64,000 nucleotides of DNA from Spirochaeta isovalerica (GTDB lineage Bacteria; Spirochaetota; Spirochaetia; DSM-2461), in NCBI RefSeq assembly GCF_014207565.1, contig NZ_JACHGJ010000004.1, forward strand, positions 276,828-340,827. Direction: 5' to 3'. The position numbers and the translations under genes are program-made. The notes beneath the pieces were generated by a model. That model had not been told where the DNA came from and did not search any database. It worked only from the letters and a program-made list of their open reading frames with translations. Below, one piece after another: positions 1-7,700 of this stretch (position 1 is the stretch's first letter; every line of letters starts with the position of its first letter).

Positions 1-576
1 ATCTTTCAGTTTCCCATTGGAGTATCCGACAGAGAACCGGGAAAGAACCTTCAGTCCTATCCCTCTGGATTTAAAGTAGTCCATAGCTTCCCGGGAAGAG
101 GAAAGAGACCGCTGGTAGAACTCCATGACTCTTTCCAGATCGACACTGTCAAAAGCACTCTCGTTTTCTACACTACCGCCCTCCGGTTGGTGAGACTCTG
201 AAGGTACCGGCTCTGCCGGAACCTCCAAAGTCTTGGGAAAGGGAACAATAGAACCGTCAAATTCTTTCAGGTACTTCAAGGATTCCTTGAAATCAATCCC
301 TTCCATCTTCTGAACCAGGTCGAAAATATCACCGGATTCACCACAGCCGAAACAGTTGTACAGTCCTTTCCCTTGATCGATAGACAGACTGGGAGTATCG
401 TCGTCATGCCAGGGACATTTAGCCATATGAGAACGGCCTTTCTTCTCATAGCTCACACCGAAGGATGAGAAAAGGGACAAAATATCGACCCTTTTCTTGA
501 TCTCATCCTTCTCGAACTCATCGAGAAAGCCCGATACTTTCAGGGTTTTCACCCCGCCTAATCGGTCTGAGCTCAT
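1..576 (-). CDS. CHC2 zinc-finger primase-like protein (partial, runs off left edge)
   Basis: Reading leftward from the ATG at 576, the frame stays open for 192 codons to the window edge. Residues about 54-80 hold the zinc-finger signature of DnaG-type primases: CPWHDDDTPSLSID, then YNCFGCGESGDIFDLV, giving a C-x2-H-x(n)-C-x2-C set. Such domains bind single-stranded template when primers are made. The start overlaps the parA stop in an ATGA, so the two genes are translationally coupled. The C-terminal TOPRIM catalytic part would lie outside the window. The N-terminal extension before the finger and the ParA neighbour argue for an element-encoded primase rather than the housekeeping DnaG. Confidence 0.85.
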   Translation of the reverse strand, partial: MSSDRLGGVKTLKVSGFLDEFEKDEIKKRVDILSLFSSFGVSYEKKGRSHMAKCPWHDDDTPSLSIDQGKGLYNCFGCGESGDIFDLVQKMEGIDFKESLKYLKEFDGSIVPFPKTLEVPAEPVPSESHQPEGGSVENESAFDSVDLERVMEFYQRSLSSSREAMDYFKSRGIGLKVLSRFSVGYSNGKLKD

Positions 577-1337
577 ACAATTCCGGCCTCCACGCCGAGA
601 CGGGAGAGGATTTCATCGCCTAGGGCTGAAACCTCAGAGCGGATCTTCACTTCCTTTCCGGGAAGGTTGACCACGCCGTCTTTCAGAGCGATAGCCTCTT
701 CAATCTTGATGCTCTTGGAGATAACTGTGTCAAAGACTGTTCCTCCAAAAGCTCCCTCTATCTCTTCTCTGATCTGTCTTGTGATGATGGGAATGGGATT
801 GAACTCATTGATAATAACGCCGAGGATTGAGAGATCGGGGTTCAGGTTCTTTTTAACCTTGCTCACGGCGTTCATAAGGTCGTTGGTTCCCTGCATGGAA
901 TAGAGAGAAGGCTTCATGGGAAGAATCAGGTGATCAGCTGCAGAAAGAGCGTTGAGTGTCAGAATGTTCAATGATGGCGGAGTGTCGAAGAGGATGAAGT
1001 CAAAACCTTCAAACTCTTCTGCAGATAATAAATCCTGTACTCTGGAATAAGCATCTACTTCTCCGAGGTACCGTTTTTCAAGTAATGAGAGTCGGAAGTC
1101 TCCGGCGAGAAGGAAAAGATTGTCGGCGATACTCTGAGTTGAGATAATGCCGTCCTCAAGGGCTTCAAAGAGTCCCTTGATCTCTTCATCTGAGAGGCTC
1201 TTGGTAAGGTTGCCTTGAGGATCACAATCTATGAACAGAGTTCTGTAGCCTCTGGAAGCCAGGTAAAAACCACATTCTCTACAGGTGGTACTTTTACCGA
1301 CGCCGCCTTTCTGGTTGGTGAATATAATCTTTTTCAT
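573..1337 (-). CDS. parA: ParA/Soj-family partition ATPase
   Basis: This 254-residue protein begins MKKIIFTNQKGGVGKSTT, the deviant Walker A (KGGVGKST, residues 10-17) of the ParA/MinD family. The Walker A' aspartates follow in FIDCDPQGN, and the Walker B-like FDTPPSLN lies near residue 120. ParA proteins form ATP-dependent patterns on DNA that segregate plasmids or chromosome origins. It is short and lacks the N-terminal HTH of P1-type ParA, so it is the small type. It overlaps the upstream small gene (TTATGA) and the downstream primase gene. No ParB is visible, and a partner may lie beyond the left edge. The co-operonic primase suggests plasmid or integrative-element maintenance rather than host Soj. 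Confidence 0.93.
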   Translation of the reverse strand: MKKIIFTNQKGGVGKSTTCRECGFYLASRGYRTLFIDCDPQGNLTKSLSDEEIKGLFEALEDGIISTQSIADNLFLLAGDFRLSLLEKRYLGEVDAYSRVQDLLSAEEFEGFDFILFDTPPSLNILTLNALSAADHLILPMKPSLYSMQGTNDLMNAVSKVKKNLNPDLSILGVIINEFNPIPIITRQIREEIEGAFGGTVFDTVISKSIKIEEAIALKDGVVNLPGKEVKIRSEVSALGDEILSRLGVEAGIV

Positions 1338-1585
1338 AAGGCAGTCTCCTGATCTTTCCAGATCTGGTTACTGATGGCTTCCATCGTCTTCGGTATCATG
1401 GAGACAGGCATGATACTGCCGATCAGGAAGTTCTTGTGATCCAGTTCGACCATTTCACCTTCTAAAGTGATAAACAGTTCAGTAACGTCGTAGGCTCCAG
1501 GCTTTGCCTCCACGGCAGTGATCCGGTTGCCCATTTCCAACAGGTAAGTGATTTCAATAAGATTTGAGGTGCTAAGTGTTTTCAT
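1334..1585 (-). CDS. Small conserved protein, paralogue of the next gene upstream
   Basis: This 83-residue protein has no recognised catalytic motif. It aligns along its length with the product of 1582-1872: both have a (T/S)xxLxExxYLL/YYL segment, an I-x-x-VEA segment, a V-x3-L-x-I-x-G strand and a T-x6 helix near the end, which points to tandem duplication. The pattern resembles small DUF5659-like proteins of mobile elements, but that naming is uncertain. Its start is preceded by GGGAGG, and it overlaps both neighbours by 4 bp, so it belongs to the same operon as parA. A role in partition or replication control is a guess from context. Confidence 0.7.
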   Translation of the reverse strand: MKTLSTSNLIEITYLLEMGNRITAVEAKPGAYDVTELFITLEGEMVELDHKNFLIGSIMPVSMIPKTMEAISNQIWKDQETAL

Positions 1586-1872
1586 AGCGGACCTCCCGCT
1601 ACCCTCTGGTGTTTCATCTGCAGCTTGTACTTCCGCTTGGCATCCCCCACCAACTTGTGAAGCTGGGCGTAGGTTCGACGGAAATCAAAGAGTTTGATTT
1701 GTGCTTCGCCTGAGAAATAGGCGGCCTGTAGAGTGTGGATAGCAACGCCGGAGATGGTCAGCCGGCAGTTTACCTTGCCGTCGACATCGACGGCCTCGAC
1801 TGTAACAATCTGACAGTTTCGACTGAGGTAGTACGATGCTTCGTACAGGTCAAAGGTCTGAATTTCCTGCAT
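1582..1872 (-). CDS. Small conserved protein, first gene of the parA-primase operon
   Basis: This 96-residue protein starts at an ATG with AAGGAG seven bases upstream. It shares the fold pattern of its downstream neighbour (Y-E-A-S-Y-Y-L, VTVEAVDVDGKV, LTISG) and ends in a basic tail (KRKYKLQMKHQR) that could bind nucleic acid. It is the promoter-proximal gene of a four-gene operon: two paralogues, parA, primase. The gene order suggests an accessory factor for replication or maintenance of a mobile element. No function can be read from the sequence itself. Confidence 0.7.
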   Translation of the reverse strand: MQEIQTFDLYEASYYLSRNCQIVTVEAVDVDGKVNCRLTISGVAIHTLQAAYFSGEAQIKLFDFRRTYAQLHKLVGDAKRKYKLQMKHQRVAGGPL

Positions 1873-1970
1873 GGGAAACTCCTTATGGAGAGGAGAGACT
1901 TCTTTGACTGGAAATTGAAAATTGTGTAAAATGATTTAGTCATAGAGGGTTTTCTCCTCGTGATGTATGG

Positions 1971-2018
1971 GCCTTGTTTCGATCAGTTTGGCGACGGATA
2001 GGAAACAAGGCTTTTTTT
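1971..2018 (+). terminator. Strong hairpin plus T-run on the plus strand in the divergent region
   Basis: GCCTTGTTTC (1971-1980) pairs perfectly with GAAACAAGGC (2002-2011) and is followed by seven T residues, a textbook Rho-independent terminator for plus-strand transcription. No plus-strand gene precedes it. The transcript it would end would be antisense to the start of the minus-strand operon, so a short regulatory RNA is possible. Confidence 0.7.
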
Positions 2019-2070
2019 ATCCCCATCGACTCAGGGGTAGTAACCTTTATTCAGGTGTTTTTTTAAACAG

Positions 2071-2150
2071 TGTCAAGTAAAATATTTGAATCTTGAATGT
2101 ACTTTAATGTTACGATATATTGCACACAGATGTCAAGCAGAACATTTCAC
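2071..2150 (+). promoter_or_regulatory. Two direct repeats and TATAAT box before the XRE gene
   Basis: TGTCAAGTAAAATATTT (2071-2087) recurs as TGTCAAGCAGAACATTT (2131-2147), exactly 60 bp apart. A TATAAT box lies just downstream at 2154-2159. The placement fits operator sites for the XRE protein encoded immediately downstream. If the TATAAT is used, translation must begin after about 2165. Confidence 0.45.
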
Positions 2151-2513
2151 CTGTATAATTTCCTTGTGAAAAATACTTTTAACAACAACATGGCTCTATT
2201 CAGAAAAAGAAAAGGATTGTCTCAAAGAGAGTTGGCTCAGATTGTAGGAATTTCTCACAGAACCATAGCCTACTATGAAGCAGAAACCAATAGTATTCCC
2301 CTCGACAAGTTGGAAAACATTGCAGAAGCATTAGGTGTACTTCCCGGAGACCTGGTCAATCCCGTCGATGAAAAGGTCAGAGAGAAAATTGAACTGGATC
2401 TAAAACTCGTGAAGAAATTACAACAGATAAAGCAGCTACCAGATAGGGATCAAAGAGCCATTTCCAATCACATCAATGCTCTGATCGATAAAAATAGAGG
2501 AGCAAATGGGTAA
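2097..2513 (+). CDS. XRE-family helix-turn-helix regulator
   Basis: The segment RKRKGLSQRELAQIVGIS plus RTIAYYEAETNSIPLDKLENIAEALGV is a classic lambda-repressor/Cro-type HTH, sited near the middle of the longest frame. Coordinates give the longest reading. The TATAAT at 2154-2159 and the position of the HTH argue that translation really starts at the GTG at 2166 or the ATG at 2190. The C-terminal third is charged and helical, possibly for dimerisation. The gene overlaps the next one by 8 bp, so the two form an operon, perhaps a regulator with its effector. Two direct repeats upstream are likely binding sites. Confidence 0.8.
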   Translation: MYFNVTIYCTQMSSRTFHLYNFLVKNTFNNNMALFRKRKGLSQRELAQIVGISHRTIAYYEAETNSIPLDKLENIAEALGVLPGDLVNPVDEKVREKIELDLKLVKKLQQIKQLPDRDQRAISNHINALIDKNRGANG

Positions 2514-3039
2514 GAAAGTAATTTTCGGCCTTAACAGTCCTGTGGATTTACTCGAGAAAGTAATATCTGAAAGGTCAGAAATTTCTACAGTATCTACTGA
2601 CATTAGTAACCACTACATGGTTATCAATATCATCCTTTCAGTCAATCATCTCTTCGATTGGGCTCTCAAGTCTGAGGAATACTGTTTGGACAAGAAGAAA
2701 GCTATTGTGGTTGAGTTAAATCCCTATTCGGAAACTGAAAGAATCCCTTGGGATTTCAAGGAATTATACAGTCAAATTGTACCTCATCCACCAGTCAACA
2801 AAGATCAGAAGCTCATCCGGGAACTGAGCAACAACTTCAAGCATTTCAAGCAGGAGAAAATCAATACACGGTTTTCAAAGAAATATCTGTCGGTCGCCGG
2901 GAATATGGTGGCAGGCGGGGCTACAGCCTGCTGTGGCTACTATGAAGAATATGGTTTCTTTGTCGATGAAGGATCATCAACAATCGATCTACTGGCTTCA
3001 TTCGACCGAAGCATCTCCAATTGGCAGGCTGTCATCTAA
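2506..3039 (+). CDS. Unknown protein co-transcribed with the XRE regulator
   Basis: This 177-residue protein has GAGGAG before its ATG and overlaps the XRE gene. I do not recognise the family. It is predicted mostly helical, with an HLFDWALKSEEY segment near residue 50 and an RELSNNFKHFKQEK segment near residue 110. The latter recalls the N-x2-KH motifs of some HEPN-like helical domains, but the canonical R-x4-6-H spacing is not met. Pairing with an XRE regulator is typical of toxin-antitoxin or phage-defence couples, so an effector role is possible but unproven. Confidence 0.6.
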   Translation: MGKKVIFGLNSPVDLLEKVISERSEISTVSTDISNHYMVINIILSVNHLFDWALKSEEYCLDKKKAIVVELNPYSETERIPWDFKELYSQIVPHPPVNKDQKLIRELSNNFKHFKQEKINTRFSKKYLSVAGNMVAGGATACCGYYEEYGFFVDEGSSTIDLLASFDRSISNWQAVI

Positions 3040-3048
3040 AAGGAAACT

Positions 3049-3420
3049 CTAATTTAACTCCGACAACTTCACCTTATCATACCCGCCACGCTTCTTGTCC
3101 TCCGGGTGCGGCTCGATCCCGATTATCGTAATATCCTTTTGATCCGGTCCATAAACCCAGAAGATCCGACCGGCGGAAGGAGTGTTGTTTTCAAGATACG
3201 ATTCCCAAACCTTCATTCCATATCGGCGACTTAAATCTGAAATCTCATGAGAGGACAGCCCCGGGTGTCTGGGATTCTGACTGAGAAAACCGAAAGCTTT
3301 CACCAGTTTCTTGAAGAGCTTCTGCTCTGTCTTGCTCAAACTCCCCTTATCCGCTTTTTTTGTGAGGTCATTCCAGAAGAGCTCCATCTCAGGAACCCCC
3401 ATTCGTATGCTAAATGCCAT
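3049..3420 (-). CDS. Probable RelE/ParE-fold toxin of a type II toxin-antitoxin pair
   Basis: This is a 123-residue basic protein. Its second half reads as a RelE/ParE-like beta-sheet core: NPRHPGLSSHEI, then VWESYLENN, GRIFWVYGPD, ITIIGIEPHPEDKK. The NPxHpgL-SH...W..y......RifwvyG order is that of small mRNA-interferase or gyrase-poisoning toxins, where the late His/Arg residues act on RNA. It lies 5 bp after the partner gene (3426-3677). An in-frame Met at residue 7 is an alternative start. The assignment rests on pattern and context, so the target is unknown. Confidence 0.65.
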   Translation of the reverse strand: MAFSIRMGVPEMELFWNDLTKKADKGSLSKTEQKLFKKLVKAFGFLSQNPRHPGLSSHEISDLSRRYGMKVWESYLENNTPSAGRIFWVYGPDQKDITIIGIEPHPEDKKRGGYDKVKLSELN

Positions 3421-3425
3421 TCCTA

Positions 3426-3677
3426 TCAGTCTTCCAGGTATTTGGAAAAATCAATGGGCGCGGAGACTTTGCCCTTTTTCAGGTTCTCGACCGATTTGTC
3501 CATCATTTTCAGAGTGTTGGCGGAGATCAGGGTCGGATCGACGAGAACTCGGGGAATCATCTCGATTCGTCCGTCGTTAAACTCCATCACGTGATAGTAA
3601 TCGTACTTGGCTCCACGGACTGTAAAGCGGTTCTTCGAGTCGATTTTTGTATCGTATTCTTTTAATACTGCACTCAT
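3426..3677 (-). CDS. Probable antitoxin (AbrB/MazE-like N-terminus)
   Basis: This 83-residue protein opens with EYDTKIDSKNRFTVRGAKYDYYHV, resembling the swapped-hairpin DNA-binding motif of AbrB/MazE proteins (K-I-D-S-K-x-R-h-T-h). A charged C-terminal tail (KMMDKSVENLKKGKVSAPIDF) could wrap the toxin. GAGG precedes the ATG, and an 18-bp perfect palindrome lies 13 bp upstream, the usual layout for autoregulation. The gene precedes the toxin gene in the operon, the common antitoxin-first order. Confidence 0.6.
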   Translation of the reverse strand: MSAVLKEYDTKIDSKNRFTVRGAKYDYYHVMEFNDGRIEMIPRVLVDPTLISANTLKMMDKSVENLKKGKVSAPIDFSKYLED

Positions 3678-3689
3678 ATTTACCTCAAC

Positions 3690-3707
3690 AAGTGGGATAT
3701 CCCACTT
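3690..3707. promoter_or_regulatory. Perfect 18-bp palindrome, likely TA operator
   Basis: AAGTGGGATATCCCACTT reads the same on both strands over all 18 bases. It sits 13 bp upstream of the antitoxin start codon, where antitoxin or toxin-antitoxin complexes usually repress their own promoter. Confidence 0.65.
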
Positions 3708-3771
3708 ACAAGATACAGCGGAAAAGAGAGAAATACAAGGTTTCTAATAGAATGTTGGGGGAAAAACACAG

Positions 3772-4224
3772 GCTGACCGCTGCTGGCCTATCCCCGTGAG
3801 GAAGTTCCGTTCCGGCCGTCCGTCACCGACAGAACAGCGGTTATAGTCAGCTAATCGCCATCCTGGCGGCAGCCGATAATCGAGGTTCTGTCGACTTCAT
3901 CACTAAGAGTGAGAGATTTTCACAATCCATTCACGTGATAAAATCCCGTTTGAAACGCCGACAGAGCAGGGAAAAGATCCTCAGAATGAGGTTTTTTTAC
4001 CAGGGCTGTCGGCGGATATAAAAGGTGAGGGTTTCGAAGAATCCCGGTGCTGTTGTAACAAATAACCGTTTTACAAAATATGCTGACAGTCTGCTAATTC
4101 TTCAATCTCAGAATCAACTGACCGCACCTGAACCACGCGCAGGTAGGCAGAATCTCCGTTATCGGGTGAGCGTCAGCGAACGGACCGCCGACAAGGACGT
4201 CGGCTGACGATAACGTAAATTCTG
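3772..4224. repeat. Array of three related hairpins in a gene-free stretch
   Basis: The 3678-4269 gap holds three inverted repeats with related arms. Hairpin 1 is CGACAGAAC (3827-3835) with GTTCTGTCG (3885-3893), enclosing CGCCA/TGGCG (3856-3868). Hairpin 2 is CGCCGACAG (3956-3964) with CTGTCGGCG (4006-4014). Hairpin 3 is CAGAAT (4148-4153) with ATTCTG (4219-4224), enclosing CGTTATCG/CGATAACG (4157-4215) and GCCGAC/GTCGGC (4187-4204). A competing fold pairs GCTGAC (3772-3777) and CCGCTG (3777-3782) with GTCAGC (3846-3851) and CAGCGG (3835-3840). No convincing ORF is present. It may be a structured RNA, a replication or recombination site, or a repeat family. Confidence 0.6.
3979..3998 (+). 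terminator. Small Rho-independent terminator inside hairpin 2
   Basis: CCTCA (3979-3983), loop GAA, TGAGG (3987-3991), then seven T residues. It is nested inside the larger CGCCGACAG/CTGTCGGCG inverted repeat and would end a plus-strand transcript through the hairpin array. Confidence 0.55.
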
Positions 4225-4269
4225 TCGAAGACCGGAGCCATGATGGCGGAGGGATGGACCTGCCGAGTT

Positions 4270-4710
4270 TTATTTGCTATCCTCAATAGTGCTTTCAATA
4301 TATTTATTAAAATCCACATATGGATTTTCCATATCTTTCATTGAACTCCCTTTTACTCGAGTAAACGGATTAGCATTCATGTCCTCTTTAAAATTCCAGT
4401 TTTGATATAACGACATATCATCAATAATCTCAAGATAATAGACATCCTCTCCGGTATCAATGACTAAATATCCTTCATCATCAATAGAACCGGATGTAGC
4501 AAAATCAAACTGATGCTCGTTGAATGGATCTACAAAAATGACAAAATACTCATCGTCGTTAACCTTCTCTATTCCGAGAAATGAATCCATCTTTACATCT
4601 CTTGTATTATGACAACGCCAGATCCCTTCAAAAAGATCGGAACTATAAATATTGATGCTACATGAGATCAATAATAAGACTACTAGAAATCTGTTCTGAA
4701 GTTTCGCCAA
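4270..4710 (-). CDS. Small lipoprotein overlapping the Rhs toxin gene; candidate immunity protein
   Basis: This 146-residue protein starts at a TTG (4708-4710) with GGAGG six bases upstream. Its N-terminus (KLQNRFLVVLLLISC) is a signal peptide ending in a lipobox L-I-S-C, with the acceptor Cys at 17, so it should be lipid-anchored in the periplasm or at the surface. The rest is acidic and beta-rich (WRCHNTRD, YFVIFVDPF, YYLEIIDD) and matches no family I know. It overlaps the last 28 bp of the giant Rhs gene, whose C-terminus looks like an M23 wall hydrolase. A periplasmic inhibitor encoded exactly there fits the immunity-gene rule of polymorphic toxins. This is inference from position and export signal. 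Confidence 0.65.
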   Translation of the reverse strand: MAKLQNRFLVVLLLISCSINIYSSDLFEGIWRCHNTRDVKMDSFLGIEKVNDDEYFVIFVDPFNEHQFDFATSGSIDDEGYLVIDTGEDVYYLEIIDDMSLYQNWNFKEDMNANPFTRVKGSSMKDMENPYVDFNKYIESTIEDSK

Positions 4711-7700
4711 GAAGAACCTCCGTTATTAGTAAACTTGAATACAGTATCTGATGCTCTCATCGTGTAGGGATTAACAAAGTTGGTACCATTCGCTATCTGA
4801 AAATGAAAATGAGGAGCAGTACTTGATACATCATTGTTGTTTTTCATTGGAAATGGCATTATCGCCTGGCCTGGTTTATACAGACCTCCAGAAATCCTTG
4901 ACCAAGATCCTTTATCACCATGAGAGATTTGCATGTTTAAGTTTGTTCCAATGATGCTTAATGTCATTGTATTTGAACGCCCCTCATCAGCATTGGTCAT
5001 TTGTGTGTAAAAAGGTGTTTTAGCCGAACCTCCAACACCGTCAATTCCAGGATGAGCAGTAGTTTGATAGTCACCTGTTAAACCTTGATTATCACCAAAT
5101 CCACCGGTTTGAACTCCATTTGTTATATAGTCAGTTATATCCAAATTCCCTTCATCAATTACGGCCTGATTGTACTGTCCCATTAAATCAAGAATCTGAT
5201 CTTTCAATACACCCAACTTCTCACCTGATTCTGGAGAATCATAATCTGGACCCATGAATATATCACGAAATTGAGCTTGTGCTTCAGTAATCTGATTTTG
5301 AAGATCATCAGTCAACTCACTCATTCCCGTAGGATCAATGTAATTCACAGGATTGTTTGAAGTATACGAATACCAATTCATCGATTGTATTATTGAAAAT
5401 CCTTTCTGATTTGGGTTAACTAAAGCTGGTCCAGCCGGATCCACACTAATCCACCGCGACGTCATCGGATTCTGATACCGCGCGCTCATGTAATAAAGCC
5501 GAGTTTCCTCATCCCACTCCTTGCCGGTAAACCTGTATGGAATCTTATCCAGATCCTCAACAGATTGGTCCTCAATCCACATCTCTCCATAAGGAGTATA
5601 CTCCAAATGCTCATACACCTGCCCGTCAGGATCGGTAATAACCGAGCTGCTGCCGAGATGATCACTGTGATAATAATAGGTGTTCAACGACTCATAACCG
5701 GTATCAGCCGAATCTTTAAAATTCAGTTTTGTTGCTATCCGGGTTTCTCCGACATAGATGTTCTTGCTCTGCCGCAGTCCCTCACTGGCCCACGTATCGG
5801 CAACACTCCACATGCTGTTGAAGTACATGGTTTCTCCCAGGTCGGAGTACTTAACGGTTCTTTCCCCTTCATGGTCATAGCTGTATTGAGTCCAGTGAGA
5901 CGGATCAGTTGTTCCTTTCAAACGGTTTTCTTCGTCCCAGACATATTGACGGCTGTATACGTCATCACCAGAGCCGCCTTCATCCCGTTGCCAGGCAAAG
6001 GCTTTGTCAGCCATAGTCACGCCATCGCGATAGGTGTAATCAGCCGGATCATTCTGAGAAACTTCTCTATGACCGCCGAGACGTTCTTCTATGGTATTGC
6101 CGTTCAGATCGTATCGGTAATACATATTGCCGATCTGTTCAACACGGTGAGGAGCATCGCTGTAGTAACTGTAGAGACTATTGTAATCCAACGGGCTAAC
6201 GCCTACAGAAGGACTGGTCGTCTCATTGCTGACCTTACTCAACATATTGCCGATTTTATCATAGGTAAAATCCTGCGTATAGTGACTTTTTAAGGTCGTA
6301 ATCCCTCCATTTTTGTGATAATCATATAATCCTTCGGCTCCCGTCAATTGATAAAGAGAATCATAACTGTATTCCTGCCGCGTCGTGTGATTGTATGTAT
6401 TGTTTTCAGTCATTTCGATATTGCCGGCTAAATCAAACTGATAGTTCATATTCTGATAATTGATCATTGAATTTTTCAGGCCGGTCCTGATTGATGTAAG
6501 CCATCGCCGCTCTTCATCATAACTATACTTGGTCTCTGTACCGTTTCCGTACTCGATATAAACCCGCTGGCCGTATTCATCATACCCAATGTCGTTTATA
6601 TAGGGGAATTCTGTTCCGTTTTTCTCACCCACAGCACCGGTGATCTGCCCTCCTCTATCATAACTGTAGGTCAGGACCTCACCATCGGGATAGGTTATAC
6701 TCTCCATACGGCCAAGATAATCGCTTATATAGGACATTCTGGCAATTTCATCTGTGCTATTAGGAGTCATTCTTTCTATGGTTCGTTCGATTGAAGTCAC
6801 CTCTCCCATCTCTCCGTATTCATAAGTTGTTGTTCCCGATTCATTGCTTACCGATGAGAGTCGGCCGATATTATTTTTCGAAGGATCACTTCCATAACTG
6901 TAAATAACATCCTCTGATTCCGGATAGAGAATCCGGCTTATTCTGTTAAATTCGTCGTATTCGTATTCAATCCATAATCCGGATCGTCTCAAATTGCTGT
7001 TATTTTTCCGCCAGAGGAGCCCGGCTTCGTTGTATAGGAACTCCTGACGTCCCATATCGGGAGACTCGACTGAAAGCTGACGCCCCATCAGATCATAGGA
7101 AAAGTTGACTTTATTTCCCTCAAAGTCACAGCTTTCAAGCAGTTCTCCCAAGAGATTGTAATGGTATGACGCTTCTGTCAGAATCTGCTCTGAACTATCC
7201 CGCTTAATAATGGCAGTTACCATCCCCCGACTGTTTTTCCATGTTTCCGTCACATTCCCGAGCGGATCCTTCTGGATAATACCCATATGGACTTCTCCAT
7301 CAGAGTACTCTTCTCCATTGCCCTCAAGGGTGTATTCTGCAATAGAATAAGAGGATATGATTTCGGAATCATCAGGTAATACGGCCCGGATGACCCTGTC
7401 CTGAATATCGTAATATTTTTCTGTGTTCAGCTTCGGATCCAGTTCCGTAGCAGAGGGGAAGTCCTCTTCGGAAAGAGGAAGCGAATAATCGCATTCTTCA
7501 AATCCGGTTTGTCCTTCTAAAACGGATCGACCCTTCCAGTCATAGACAACCCGGCCCGATTTACTCCAGCCTCTCAGTTTTTTGCCATCTTCCCGGGTTA
7601 TTTCACTCTCTTTGGCTGTCTGGCTGATCCTTCCCAAACCATCGATCGTCACGAGAGTTTCAATAGTCTCATGATTGGATGGATCAAAGGAAACTTTATT

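Noticed and set aside
3772..3900. Resemblance of GACAGAAC...TTATAGTCAGC to the 3' end of RNase P RNA, with GAGGAAGTTCCG before it
   Set aside because: The whole stretch is about 120 nt, far too short, and the conserved P4 core and specificity domain are missing; the resemblance is kept only as part of the hairpin-array observation.
4148..4224. Integron attC site in hairpin 3
   Set aside because: The outer boxes read GTTAT...ATAAC and do not give RYYYAAC at the left and GTTRRRY at the right.
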